Positions 17,730 through 26,585 of a DNA stretch of 43,765 nt are shown here, piece after piece. The translations under genes were made by a program, and so were the position numbers. The notes beneath the pieces are model-generated. The model did no database searches. It was given only the letters and a program-made list of their open reading frames with translations, and was not told where the DNA came from. Position 1 is the first letter of the stretch. Every line of letters begins with the position of its first letter. Source of the stretch: Oscillospiraceae bacterium (GTDB lineage: Bacteria > Bacillota > Clostridia > Oscillospirales > Oscillospiraceae); assembly GCA_020025545.1 (NCBI GenBank), contig JAHHRX010000015.1, positions 1-43,765 on the forward strand, in the 5' to 3' direction.

Positions 17730-18167
17730 TCACTTTCCGGTAGAGCCGAAGCCGCCTTCCCCTCTTGTGGTATCCGAAAGCTCGGAAACCTCCTGATAAT
17801 CCGGTGTCAGCACCGGGGTAATCACCAGCTGCGCAATTCTCTCCCCGTGGGTCACGGTCTGAGAAACCGTGCCGTGATTGTGGAGCACCACCGTCACCGG
17901 TCCCCGGTAATCACTATCGATTACACCCACCTTGTTGGCAGGTGCCAGCCCCCGCTTGCAGGCGATACCGCTTCTGGCATACACCAGTCCGGCGCAGCCC
18001 TTCGGCACTTCCATAGAAAGTCCCGTGGGAATAAATACTGACTGTCCCGGAGCAATCACAACAGCTTCATCAAGGCAGGCGTAGAGATCTGCTCCCGCAG
18101 CCTCACCGGTTCCGTAAGTCGGCAGAATCGCCCGGGGATCCAGCTTTTTTACACTGATAGTATTCAT
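17730..18167 (-). CDS. dut: deoxyuridine 5'-triphosphate nucleotidohydrolase
   Basis: A 145-residue trimeric dUTPase converting dUTP to dUMP and pyrophosphate, keeping uracil out of DNA and feeding dTMP synthesis. All five motifs are visible: AAGADLYAC, ARSGIACKRG, NKVGVIDSDYRGP (catalytic Asp), GERIAQLVI and the flexible C-terminal RGEGGFGSTG. The start at 18167 (MNTISVKK) has AAAGGA nine bases upstream; the ATG at 18176 touches that site. It follows the nrdG-like gene by 20 bases in the same orientation, an operon linked by deoxyribonucleotide metabolism. Confidence 0.96.
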   Translation of the reverse strand: MNTISVKKLDPRAILPTYGTGEAAGADLYACLDEAVVIAPGQSVFIPTGLSMEVPKGCAGLVYARSGIACKRGLAPANKVGVIDSDYRGPVTVVLHNHGTVSQTVTHGERIAQLVITPVLTPDYQEVSELSDTTRGEGGFGSTGK

Positions 18168-18187
18168 ACTGATCATTCCTTTCCGTT

Positions 18188-18712
18188 TTATTCATCCTGC
18201 CACAGCACAATACTGCCCGCCGCAAGGGTCTTCGGCACATCAATCAGCCGCTGATTGTCCGAGCCGCGGAACCGCAGGGAGAGATTTTTCCTTTCTTCCT
18301 CAAATGGCCCATCCACCAGCACATCCAGATACTGCAGATATTCTTCTGTCACTTCCCATGGGCCCAGCCGCTTTGCCAAAATATCCTTATCCAGCAGGTA
18401 TCCTGTGAAGGCCCAGATGCTTTTTTCCGGGTACTTTTCCTTTACCTGCCGCAAAAGCTCCACAATGGCCGCCTGATTTACGGGTTCAAAGGGCTCGCCG
18501 CCCAAGACCGTCAGCCCCCGAATATAGGGCGGCTCCAGCAGTTTCAGAATTTCGTCCACAGTCTCCTGTGTAAAAGGCTCGCCGTAGTCAAAATCCCATG
18601 CCACTTCATTAAAACAGCCCTTGCACCGATGGGTACACCCGGAAACAAACAGGCTCACCCGCACGCCGGGGCCGTTGGCAATGTCACAATTTTTGATCGT
18701 AGCGTAATTCAA
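18188..18712 (-). CDS. nrdG: anaerobic ribonucleoside-triphosphate reductase activating protein
   Basis: A 174-residue radical SAM activase. The cluster motif Cx3Cx2C is seen as CTHRCKGC (C26, C30, C33), followed by the GGEP motif (VLGGEPFEP). It would use SAM and a [4Fe-4S] cluster to install the glycyl radical on NrdD. The frame begins with TTG at 18712, giving MNYATIKNCDIANGPG, which aligns with the usual NrdG N-terminus; AAGGA lies 10 bases upstream. The partner nrdD is not in this window, so it must be elsewhere. Upstream, a TATACT on the minus strand (18770-18775) is a possible -10 with a weak -35. Confidence 0.93.
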   Translation of the reverse strand: MNYATIKNCDIANGPGVRVSLFVSGCTHRCKGCFNEVAWDFDYGEPFTQETVDEILKLLEPPYIRGLTVLGGEPFEPVNQAAIVELLRQVKEKYPEKSIWAFTGYLLDKDILAKRLGPWEVTEEYLQYLDVLVDGPFEEERKNLSLRFRGSDNQRLIDVPKTLAAGSIVLWQDE

Positions 18713-18832
18713 TTGCTCCGCATCCTTCCTGCAATCCGCTCTGAGCGGGTGCCAAAATCATACACGCTCAGTATATCATATTTTTGGGGCTGCTTCCAGC
18801 TAAAATTCCCGCGTGGAAGAAAATAAATATTC

Positions 18833-18861
18833 TTGTGACGGCGCATCAAATCCGCTATAAT
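18833..18861 (+). promoter_or_regulatory. promoter of the radical SAM gene
   Basis: TTGTGA (18833-18838), 17-base spacer, perfect TATAAT (18856-18861); transcription would start about 20 bases before the start codon at 18889. Confidence 0.85.
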
Positions 18862-18888
18862 AAAGAAAAGTCTGCAAAGGAGTCAGCC

Positions 18889-19764
18889 ATGTATCAGACG
18901 CTTTCCTCTTATTACCGCAGCCGTTTCGGCTGTAAAGTATATAAACTTGCCATCGACTGTGGCTTCACCTGTCCCAATCGGGACGGTACTGTCGGAGTCG
19001 GCGGATGCCGATTCTGTTCTTCCCTGGGCGGCGGCGATTTTGCGGAGCATCAGGCCCTGAGTGTCGCCGAACAGCTGGAAAATGCGAAAAAACGGGTCAG
19101 CTTCAAAATAGGCGGCAAAGGGAAATATATTGCCTATTTTCAGTCCTTCACCAACACATATGCGCCCGTTGAAGTGCTGGAAAAGCTCTATCTGGAAGCC
19201 ATGGATCCAGATAACATTGTGGGGCTTGCCATCGGCACCCGCCCGGACTGCCTGCCTGAGGAAATCGTGGAACTGCTGGCACGGCTCAATCGGATCAAGC
19301 CCATTTCCGTAGAACTGGGTCTTCAAACCGTCCACAATGAAACCGCCGCCGCATTTAACCGCGGCTACGAAACGGATGTCTATTTTGATGCCATTCACCG
19401 TCTGAAAGAAGCCGGCCTGGAAGTGGTGACCCACATTATTTTAGGGCTTCCGGGAGAAAACCGGGACATGATGTTGGAAACCACCCGTCAGGTCATAGCT
19501 GCGGGCACTGACGGAGTCAAGTTTCATTTGCTCCATGTTCTGAAAGGTACTCTTTTGGAGCAGGACTACCGGGAGGGAAAGTTTTCCTGCCTGACGGCGG
19601 AAGAATATGCCTCTGTTTTAAAAGACTGTCTTGCACTGGTGCCGGACAAAGTGGTTGTACACCGCATCACCGGGGACGGTTCCAAAAAGGATTTGGTAGC
19701 TCCCTTGTGGTCTGCCGACAAAAAACGGGTGCTTGCCTATTTGAATCAATTTCTGAATTCGTAA
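18889..19764 (+). CDS. radical SAM protein, TIGR01212/YhcC family
   Basis: A 291-residue cytosolic Fe-S enzyme. The unusual cluster motif of this family is visible as TCPNRDGTVGVGGCRFC, giving C28-x11-C40-x2-C43, after the family signature YYRSRFGCKVYKLAIDCGF. Further blocks are IAYFQSFTNTYAP, IGTRPDCLPEE, VELGLQTVHNETAA and THIILGLPGE, all usual for Elp3-like radical SAM proteins. The start at 18889 follows AAAGGAG; an upstream in-frame ATG at 18784 lies before the promoter and is rejected. The reaction of this family has not been established to my knowledge. Confidence 0.92.
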   Translation: MYQTLSSYYRSRFGCKVYKLAIDCGFTCPNRDGTVGVGGCRFCSSLGGGDFAEHQALSVAEQLENAKKRVSFKIGGKGKYIAYFQSFTNTYAPVEVLEKLYLEAMDPDNIVGLAIGTRPDCLPEEIVELLARLNRIKPISVELGLQTVHNETAAAFNRGYETDVYFDAIHRLKEAGLEVVTHIILGLPGENRDMMLETTRQVIAAGTDGVKFHLLHVLKGTLLEQDYREGKFSCLTAEEYASVLKDCLALVPDKVVVHRITGDGSKKDLVAPLWSADKKRVLAYLNQFLNS

Positions 19765-19795
19765 AATTTACAAAAATATCACACTTTTCCCAATA

Positions 19796-19825
19796 AAAAG
19801 CGCCGGATTCGGCTTGCCTTTTTCA
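19796..19825 (+). terminator. possible terminator of the radical SAM gene
   Basis: AAAAAG-C-GCCG pairs imperfectly with CGGC-TTGC-CTTTTT around a GATT loop. It overlaps the -35 of the following promoter, so it is only moderately supported. Confidence 0.45.
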
Positions 19826-19841
19826 TTGGTCTGGATATAAT
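19814..19841 (+). promoter_or_regulatory. promoter of the zinc peptidase gene
   Basis: TTGCCT (19814-19819), 16-base spacer, TATAAT (19836-19841). Confidence 0.65.
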
Positions 19842-19899
19842 AATACTAACGGACAGCACTGCACCTTTAAACTGCGCTGTCAGAAAAGGAGACAAAATC

Positions 19900-20616
19900 A
19901 TGCCATATTTTTACGGATTTGACTGGACATACATTTATCTGGTGCTTCCATGTGTTCTGCTTGCCATATGGGCAAGCAGCAATGTAAACTCTACCTTCAA
20001 TCGCTATTCCAAGCAGCTTTCCTCCCGGCGCATCACCGGTGCGCAGGCTGCTCAGCGTGTGCTCTCTGCCAACGGTGTCACCAATGTTCAGATTGAGCGG
20101 GTCAGCGGTAAGCTGACGGATCATTATGATCCCCGCAGCAATGTGATCCGGCTTTCCGAAGATGTCTACGACGCAACCTCCACCGCCGCCATCGGCGTTG
20201 CCTGCCACGAGGCCGGTCATGCCGTGCAGTATGCGCAGGAGTATGCTCCCATCAAGATGCGGGCCGCTATCATTCCCATAACCAATATCGGTTCCAAAAT
20301 GGCTATGCCCCTCATCCTGCTGGGTCTGCTCTTTGGACTTGCCAGCGATATCTCTTTTACCTTTATCTATCTGGGCATTGCCTGCTTTGGTCTTTCCCTG
20401 ATATTTCAGCTGGTAACACTGCCCGTTGAATTCGACGCCAGCCGCAGAGCCATGCGTGCCATTGAAAGCTCCGAGCTGCTTACCACCGAGGAGCAAAAAG
20501 GTGCCCGCAAGACACTGACCGCTGCCGCCATGACCTATGTGGCTGCCACCGCCGTCTCCCTTGCACAGCTTCTGCGGCTGATTATGATTTTCGGCGGCCG
20601 TCACAGAAACGATTGA
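19900..20616 (+). CDS. membrane zinc metallopeptidase, YugP/Zn_peptidase_2 family
   Basis: A 238-residue integral membrane protein. Helix 1 is YIYLVLPCVLLAIWASS. The metal site is the HExxH motif in ACHEAGHAVQYA (H103, E104, H107), preceded by the family block LTDHYDPRSNVIRLSEDVY. Two more hydrophobic segments follow (MAMPLILLGLLFGLAS and IYLGIACFGLSLIFQLV), then LPVEFDASRRAM, whose Glu may be the third zinc ligand. Good AAGGAG site before ATG. It stands alone with its own promoter and terminator. Peptidase chemistry is predicted by motif; physiological substrates are unknown. Confidence 0.9.
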   Translation: MPYFYGFDWTYIYLVLPCVLLAIWASSNVNSTFNRYSKQLSSRRITGAQAAQRVLSANGVTNVQIERVSGKLTDHYDPRSNVIRLSEDVYDATSTAAIGVACHEAGHAVQYAQEYAPIKMRAAIIPITNIGSKMAMPLILLGLLFGLASDISFTFIYLGIACFGLSLIFQLVTLPVEFDASRRAMRAIESSELLTTEEQKGARKTLTAAAMTYVAATAVSLAQLLRLIMIFGGRHRND

Positions 20617-20641
20617 CTTTTCCCGTGTTTTACAACAATTT

Positions 20642-20672
20642 CCGCCCCGGTATTGACATCCGGGGCGGTTTC
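20642..20672 (+). terminator. intrinsic terminator after the zinc peptidase gene
   Basis: A 9-bp perfect GC stem, CCGCCCCGG (20642-20650) with CCGGGGCGG (20660-20668), followed by TTTCTT. Confidence 0.88.
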
Positions 20673-20729
20673 TTATATACTTTTACAAGTTTGGAAGTAT
20701 AATGATCAGTGAAAGAGGACTTAAAAAAT

Positions 20730-22013
20730 ATGGAACAGCTTTTGGAACTTTATGAAACAATGGGTGTCTCCCCTGCCGTATATGCCTACGGTGAGAAGGC
20801 ACTGGAAAAACTCAGAGATCGCTTTGATGCCATCGACAAGATTGCGGAATACAATCAGGCCAAGGTCATTGCCGCGATGCAGAAGAACCGGGTCTCCGCA
20901 GCGTGCTTTGCGGGTACCACCGGCTATGGCTACGACGACGTGGGCCGTGACACGCTGGAAAAGGTCTACGCAGATGTATTTCACACGGAAGCAGCCCTCG
21001 TCCGCCCTCAGATCGCCTGCGGCACCCACGCTCTTACCATTGCCCTGTCTGCAAATCTGCTGCCCGGCGACGAGCTTTTAAGCCCTGTTGGCATGCCCTA
21101 TGATACCTTGCAGGAAGTCATCGGTATCCGCCCCAGCCCCTGCTCTCTGGCAGAGTATGGTGTCACCTACAATCAGGTAGATCTGCTGCCCGGCGGCGCA
21201 TTTGACTACGAAGGCATCCGCAAAGCCATCAACCCCAAAACAAAAATGATCACCATTCAGCGCTCCAAGGGCTACGATACCCGCCCTACATTTTCCGTTG
21301 CGCAGATTGGTGAGCTGATTGCTTTCTGCAAAAACATCAAGCCTGACCTCATTGTCATGGTGGATAACTGCTACGGTGAATTTGTGGAAACCATGGAGCC
21401 TTCCGATGTAGGTGCCGATATGACCGTCGGTTCCCTCATCAAGAACCCCGGCGGCGGACTGGCTCCCGTTGGCGGCTACATCGCCGGTACTGCCAAGTGC
21501 ATCAGCCGCTGCGGCTATCGTCTTTCCGCACCCGGACTGGGTCAGGAAGTTGGTGCCAGCGTCGGTCTGATGCAGAGCCTTTATCAAGGCTTCTTTCTTG
21601 CCCCCACCGTCGTGGCAGCTGCCGAAAAGGGCGCTATATTTGCCGCCAATCTCTACGAGCCTTTAGGCTTTAAGTGCATCCCCGGCGCAGATGAAAGTCG
21701 TCACGACATTATTCAGGCCGTGGAACTGGGCAGTGAGGAAGGCATGATTGCCTTCTGCGGCGGTATTCAGGCTGCTGCTCCCGTGGATTCCTTCGCCACT
21801 CCCATGCCTTGGGATATGCCCGGCTACGATGATAAGGTCATTATGGCCGCCGGTGCATTTGTGCAGGGCAGCTCTATCGAGCTTTCCGCTGATGGTCCTA
21901 TCCGCGCTCCCTATGCTGTCTATTTTCAGGGTGGTCTTACCTGGTGCCACGCAAAGCTGGGTATCCTGCTGAGCCTCCAGAAAATGATAGATGCAGGACT
22001 CGTGAAATTCTAA
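20730..22013 (+). CDS. aluminium-resistance/methionine gamma-lyase-like PLP protein
   Basis: A 427-residue fold-type I PLP protein of the Alum_res family (PF06838), annotated variously as aluminium resistance protein or methionine gamma-lyase family. Seen: RPQIACGTHALTIALSANLLPGDEL (substrate/PLP region), MVDNCYGEFVE with the Asp for the PLP nitrogen, and the predicted PLP lysine in VGSLIKNPGGGLAPVGGY. A C-S lyase activity is plausible but not provable here. The ATG at 20730 follows GAGGA; the GTG at 20709 is rejected because a TATAAT -10 at 20698-20703 would start transcription almost on it. The -35 is poor. Monocistronic, ended by the hairpin at 22036. Confidence 0.88.
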   Translation: MEQLLELYETMGVSPAVYAYGEKALEKLRDRFDAIDKIAEYNQAKVIAAMQKNRVSAACFAGTTGYGYDDVGRDTLEKVYADVFHTEAALVRPQIACGTHALTIALSANLLPGDELLSPVGMPYDTLQEVIGIRPSPCSLAEYGVTYNQVDLLPGGAFDYEGIRKAINPKTKMITIQRSKGYDTRPTFSVAQIGELIAFCKNIKPDLIVMVDNCYGEFVETMEPSDVGADMTVGSLIKNPGGGLAPVGGYIAGTAKCISRCGYRLSAPGLGQEVGASVGLMQSLYQGFFLAPTVVAAAEKGAIFAANLYEPLGFKCIPGADESRHDIIQAVELGSEEGMIAFCGGIQAAAPVDSFATPMPWDMPGYDDKVIMAAGAFVQGSSIELSADGPIRAPYAVYFQGGLTWCHAKLGILLSLQKMIDAGLVKF

Positions 22014-22030
22014 TCCTTGGATATGTAAAC

Positions 22031-22060
22031 AAAAAGTCGCGGGAAATCCCGCGACTTTTT
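22031..22060 (+). terminator. bidirectional-type intrinsic terminator
   Basis: GTCGCGGG (22036-22043) pairs with CCCGCGAC (22048-22055), loop AAAT, flanked by A5 and T5. It closes the PLP-protein gene just before the pyr promoter. Confidence 0.93.
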
Positions 22061-22074
22061 GCGTCCCACTTTCA

Positions 22075-22103
22075 TTGACAGTCTCCTGCCGCTATGATAT
22101 AAT
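22075..22103 (+). promoter_or_regulatory. consensus promoter of the pyr operon
   Basis: Perfect TTGACA (22075-22080), 17-base spacer, perfect TATAAT (22098-22103). Only about 40 bases of leader separate the start site from pyrC, too short for a PyrR-type attenuator, and no terminator hairpin is visible there. Confidence 0.95.
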
Positions 22104-22151
22104 ATCCTTCGATAAATTTATAAGTGTGCTTTTAAGCAGAAGGAGAAAATT

Positions 22152-23387
22152 ATGGCAATGCAGAATCAGAACGCTCAGATGCTGGACGCTGTTTGTGGCT
22201 CCGGTGTCCGTGCTTCCATTTTGGATCGTCTTTCATCCGTTGATTTGTCCGCTTTCAATTCCCCTGACTACGCTGTTTTTCCCGGCTTTTGTGATGTGCA
22301 TGTGCATTTCAGAGAGCCGGGATTTTCTTATAAGGAAACAATCCTAACCGGCAGTCTGGCCGCTGCTCGCGGAGGATATACAGCAGTCTGCACCATGCCT
22401 AACCTGAACCCGGTTCCCGACAGCAAGGTGCATCTTAAAGAGCAGCTGGATATCATCAAGCAGGATGGCATGGTCCGCATTTATCCCTACGGTTCCATCA
22501 CCGTAGGACAAAACGGCGAGGAACTGTCCGACATGAAGTCCATAGCCCCCAATGTGGTCGCTTTTTCTGACGACGGAAAGGGTGTGCAGGACGAAGCGGT
22601 CATGCGCCGGGCCATGAAAAAGGCAAAAGCGCTGGGCAAGATCATCGTCGCTCATTGTGAGGACAATTCGCTCTTAAACGGCGGCTACATCCACGACGGC
22701 GAATACGCCGCCCAGAACAGCCACCGGGGCATTTCCTCGGAAAGCGAGTGGATGCCCCTTCAGAGGGATCTGGAACTTGTAAAGGAAACCGGCTGCGCCT
22801 ACCATGTATGTCACATTTCCACCAAGGAAAGCGTGGAGCTGATCCGCAAGGCCAAGGCCGAAGGGCTGAATGTAACCTGCGAAACAGCCCCCCACTATCT
22901 GCTGATGGACGAAAGCTGGCTGCAGGAGGACGGACGCTACAAAATGAATCCCCCCCTGCGAGGCAAGGAAGATCGTGAAGCCTTGATCAAGGGTATTCAG
23001 GACGGCACCATCGACATGATTGCCACTGACCACGCTCCCCACACGCAGGAAGAAAAAAGCAAGGGCCTCGACGGCAGCAGCTTCGGCATTGTGGGATTGG
23101 AAACTGCTTTTCCCCTGCTTTACACCTATCTTGTAAAAGAAAATATCATTAGCCTGGAAACACTTCTGCGGCTTTTGGTAACCAACCCCCGCAAACGCTT
23201 TCACATCCCTATGGGCGTGGATTTCTCCATCTGGGATCTGCGTCAAAGTTATATTATCGATCCGGAAGATTTTCAGTCCATGGGCAAATGCACCCCTTTC
23301 ACCGGCTGGCGTGTCAGCGGCAAATGCATCGCCACCGTATGCGACGGTAAACTGGTTTGGATGGAGAAAGTAAAGAACAATAAGTAA
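22152..23387 (+). CDS. pyrC: dihydroorotase, class I
   Basis: A 411-residue zinc enzyme closing carbamoyl-aspartate to dihydroorotate. Metal and active-site blocks are intact: HVHFREPGF, VAHCEDNSLL, YHVCHISTKESVEL, TAPHYLL and DMIATDHAPHTQEEK, the class I (PyrC/AllB-like) set. The N-terminal beta-sandwich strand set usually seen before the barrel is replaced by a short leader of about 40 residues before YAVFPGFCDVHVHF, so the protein starts almost directly at the barrel. AAGGAG site and consensus promoter upstream. First gene of the operon; 21 bases before carB. Confidence 0.95.
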   Translation: MAMQNQNAQMLDAVCGSGVRASILDRLSSVDLSAFNSPDYAVFPGFCDVHVHFREPGFSYKETILTGSLAAARGGYTAVCTMPNLNPVPDSKVHLKEQLDIIKQDGMVRIYPYGSITVGQNGEELSDMKSIAPNVVAFSDDGKGVQDEAVMRRAMKKAKALGKIIVAHCEDNSLLNGGYIHDGEYAAQNSHRGISSESEWMPLQRDLELVKETGCAYHVCHISTKESVELIRKAKAEGLNVTCETAPHYLLMDESWLQEDGRYKMNPPLRGKEDREALIKGIQDGTIDMIATDHAPHTQEEKSKGLDGSSFGIVGLETAFPLLYTYLVKENIISLETLLRLLVTNPRKRFHIPMGVDFSIWDLRQSYIIDPEDFQSMGKCTPFTGWRVSGKCIATVCDGKLVWMEKVKNNK

Positions 23388-23408
23388 GCACAAACGGAGG
23401 CTAACAGT

Positions 23409-26400
23409 ATGGCAAAGCGCAAAGATTTAAAGAAAATTATGATTATCGGTTCCGGCCCCATTGTCATCGGTCAGGCGGCCGAATTTGACTATGCAGGCAC
23501 ACAGGCCTGTCTTGCTCTCAAAGAGGAAGGCTATGAAGTTGTCCTTGTAAATTCTAACCCTGCCACCATTATGACGGATACGTCCATTGCCGACAAGGTG
23601 TATATGGAGCCCCTCACGCTTGAGTATGTGGCAAAAATCATCCGCTACGAGCGTCCGGACGCCATTGTCCCCGGCATCGGCGGACAGACCGGACTGAATC
23701 TTGCAATGCAGCTGCAAAAGAAGGGCATTCTGCAGGAGTGCCGGGTCGAGCTGCTGGGAACTTCCAGCGAGTCCATTGAGCGTGCCGAGGACAGAGAACT
23801 CTTCAAAGAGCTCTGCCTCTCCATCGGTGAGCCGGTAATTCCCTCTGAGATCACTTACGATTTGGAGCAGGCAAAGAAGGCCGCTGAACACATCGGCTAT
23901 CCCGTGGTTCTGCGTCCTGCCTTTACTCTGGGCGGTACCGGCGGCGGCTTTGCCTATACCGAAGAAGAGCTGGTGGAAATCGGCACCAACGCCTTTAAGC
24001 TCTCTCCTGTTCATCAGGTGCTTGTGGAAAAATCCGTCAAGGGCTACAAAGAAATTGAGTTTGAGGTCATGCGCGACGGAAGCGATCACGCTATTACCAT
24101 CTGCGGCATGGAAAACATTGATCCTGTGGGTGTTCACACCGGTGACAGTCTGGTGGTAGCCCCTATTATGACCCTCAGCCCCGCAGACGAAAAAATGCTG
24201 AACGATTCCGCCATTAAGCTCATCAAAGAGTTAAAAATTGAAGGTGGCTGCAATGTTCAGTTTGCATTGAATCCCGACACCTCCGAATATTACCTCATCG
24301 AGGTCAACCCCCGTGTCTCCCGCTCCTCTGCTCTGGCATCCAAGGCATCCGGCTATCCCATTGCCCGGGTCACCGCCAAGATTGCCGTGGGTATGACTCT
24401 GGAAGAAATCAAAATCGCCAATACCAACGCTGCCTTTGAGCCGAAGCTTGACTATGTAATCGCCAAGCTGCCCCGGTTCCCCTTTGATAAGTTTGCCTCC
24501 GCAACCAATCGGCTGGGAACCCAGATGAAGGCCACCGGCGAGGTCATGGGCATCGGCTCCAATCTGGAAGAGTGCTTACTGAAAGGCATCCGCTCTCTGG
24601 AAATCGGTGCCTGTCACCTGCACCTGCCGAAATTCGACACCATGACCGACGACGCCATTCGGGAATATCTGAAGGAATTCCGGGCAGATAATATTTTTGC
24701 AGTGGCAGAGCTCCTGCGCCGTGGGGAATCCGTAGAAACCCTCCACAGCATTACCCAGATCACTCCGTACTTTTTGGAATCTGTGGCAAAGATTGTCGCT
24801 ATGGAAAAGACGCTCAGTGCCAACATCGGCAGCGTACAGGTGCTGAAAGAAGCCAAAATCATGGGCTTCTGTGACCGGTTCATCGGCAAGCTCTGGAACA
24901 TGAGCGAGATAGATGTCTACGCTCTGCGGAAAGAAAACGGGATCTTCCCCGCTTTCCGCATGGTGGATACCTGCCATACCGGTGCCTATATTCCCTACTT
25001 CTATTCCTCCTATCAGGGTGAAAACGATTCCCGCCTGACGGATAAGAAGAAGATTGTAGTTCTGGGCGCAGGCCCCATCCGTATCGGACAGGGCGTGGAA
25101 TTTGACTACTCTACCGTTCACGCCGTGACTACCATTAAGAATTCCGGCTACGAAGCCATCATCATCAACAACAACCCCGAGACCGTCTCCACCGACTACA
25201 CCACGGCAGACAAGCTCTACTTCGAGCCTCTGACACCGGAAGATGTGCTGAACATCATCGAATATGAAAAGCCCATGGGTGTCATTGCTTCTCTGGGCGG
25301 TCAGACTGCCATCAACCTTGCGCAGCCTCTGATGGAGCGTGGCGTGAAGATCATCGGCACCGACTGTGCTGCCATTGACCGGGCAGAAAACCGGGATTCC
25401 TTCGAAAAACTTCTGTACAGCCTGAACATCCCGCAGCCCACCGGCAAAGCTGTCACAAAAATCGAGGATGGCATCGAAGCCGCCGCCAAAATCGGATACC
25501 CGGTGCTGGTGCGTCCCAGCTTTGTGCTGGGCGGCAGAGCCATGCAGATTGTGGCCAATGAGGCTCAGCTGCATCACTACCTCAAGACCGCGGTGGAAAT
25601 CGATGAGGACAAGCCTGTACTGGTGGATAAGTACATTGAGGGTCGTGAGGTGGAAATTGATGCCATCTGCGACGGTCATAATGTGTTCGTCCCCGGCATC
25701 ATGGAGCTGGTAGAGCGTACCGGTATCCACTCCGGCGACTCCATCAGCGTCTATCCTTCCTTCTCCATTACAGATAAGGTCAAGGGCACCATCCTGCAAT
25801 ATGCCAAAAAGCTGGGTCTTGGCATCGGCATTGTAGGACTGTATAACATCCAGTTCATTGTGGATAAGGATGACAATGTTTTCATTATCGAGGTGAATCC
25901 CCGCTCCTCCCGGACAGTTCCCTTCCTTAGTAAGGCCACAGGCTTCTCCCTGGCAGATATTGCTACGGAAGTGATTCTGGGCAAGAGCCTTAAGGAACTG
26001 GGTATCTTCGATATTTACCCCGAGGAAAAGAAGCGCTGGTATGTAAAGGCTCCTGTATTCTCCTTCAATAAGATCCACGGTCTGGATGCTTATCTCTCCC
26101 CGGAGATGAAGTCTACAGGCGAGGCCATCGGCTACGATAACACCCTGACCCGTGCCCTCTACAAAGCCCTACAGGCCAGCGGCATGCATCTGCAAAACTA
26201 CGGCACCGTCCTTGTCACGATTGCGGACAAGGATAAGGACGAGGCCCTGCCTCTCATCCGTCGTTTCTATCATCTGGGCTTCAATATTGAGGCCACAGAA
26301 GGCACCGCCCAATTCCTCAAAGCAAACGGCATCCGCACCCACGCGCTGAAAAAAATCAGCGACGGCAGCGATGAAATCCCCAACGCTCTGCGTCAGGGTC

Positions 26401-26576
26401 ACATTGCCTATGTTATCAACACCCGGGATCCCGGCTCCAACCAGCATGACGGCATCCAGATTCGTCAGATCTCCACGGAAAACAATGTGACCATTTTCAC
26501 CGCTCTGGACACCGTCAAGGTTCTGCTGGATGTGCTGGAAGAAACTACCCTCACCATTTCCACTATCGATGCATAA
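23409..26576 (+). CDS. carB: carbamoyl-phosphate synthase large subunit
   Basis: A 1055-residue two-fold repeated synthetase. Each half begins with a GSGPI/GAGPIRIGQ-type loop (GSGPIVIGQAAEFDYAGTQAC at the start; GAGPIRIGQGVEFDYSTVHA mid-protein) and carries an ATP-grasp domain (RPAFTLGGTGGGFAY; RPSFVLGGRAMQIV) with metal-binding EVNPR blocks. The C-terminal about 130 residues form the MGS-like allosteric domain. It makes carbamoyl phosphate from ammonia, bicarbonate and 2 ATP. The small glutaminase subunit carA is not in this operon, unusual for a clustered carB. Followed by pyrK after 9 bases. Confidence 0.97.
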   Translation: MAKRKDLKKIMIIGSGPIVIGQAAEFDYAGTQACLALKEEGYEVVLVNSNPATIMTDTSIADKVYMEPLTLEYVAKIIRYERPDAIVPGIGGQTGLNLAMQLQKKGILQECRVELLGTSSESIERAEDRELFKELCLSIGEPVIPSEITYDLEQAKKAAEHIGYPVVLRPAFTLGGTGGGFAYTEEELVEIGTNAFKLSPVHQVLVEKSVKGYKEIEFEVMRDGSDHAITICGMENIDPVGVHTGDSLVVAPIMTLSPADEKMLNDSAIKLIKELKIEGGCNVQFALNPDTSEYYLIEVNPRVSRSSALASKASGYPIARVTAKIAVGMTLEEIKIANTNAAFEPKLDYVIAKLPRFPFDKFASATNRLGTQMKATGEVMGIGSNLEECLLKGIRSLEIGACHLHLPKFDTMTDDAIREYLKEFRADNIFAVAELLRRGESVETLHSITQITPYFLESVAKIVAMEKTLSANIGSVQVLKEAKIMGFCDRFIGKLWNMSEIDVYALRKENGIFPAFRMVDTCHTGAYIPYFYSSYQGENDSRLTDKKKIVVLGAGPIRIGQGVEFDYSTVHAVTTIKNSGYEAIIINNNPETVSTDYTTADKLYFEPLTPEDVLNIIEYEKPMGVIASLGGQTAINLAQPLMERGVKIIGTDCAAIDRAENRDSFEKLLYSLNIPQPTGKAVTKIEDGIEAAAKIGYPVLVRPSFVLGGRAMQIVANEAQLHHYLKTAVEIDEDKPVLVDKYIEGREVEIDAICDGHNVFVPGIMELVERTGIHSGDSISVYPSFSITDKVKGTILQYAKKLGLGIGIVGLYNIQFIVDKDDNVFIIEVNPRSSRTVPFLSKATGFSLADIATEVILGKSLKELGIFDIYPEEKKRWYVKAPVFSFNKIHGLDAYLSPEMKSTGEAIGYDNTLTRALYKALQASGMHLQNYGTVLVTIADKDKDEALPLIRRFYHLGFNIEATEGTAQFLKANGIRTHALKKISDGSDEIPNALRQGHIAYVINTRDPGSNQHDGIQIRQISTENNVTIFTALDTVKVLLDVLEETTLTISTIDA

Positions 26577-26585
26577 GGAGTCTCT

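Noticed and set aside
22104..22151. PyrR-type attenuator before pyrC
   Set aside because: The leader is too short and contains no terminator or PyrR binding loop.
24576..26078. 500-codon minus-strand open frame
   Set aside because: Antisense shadow of carB.
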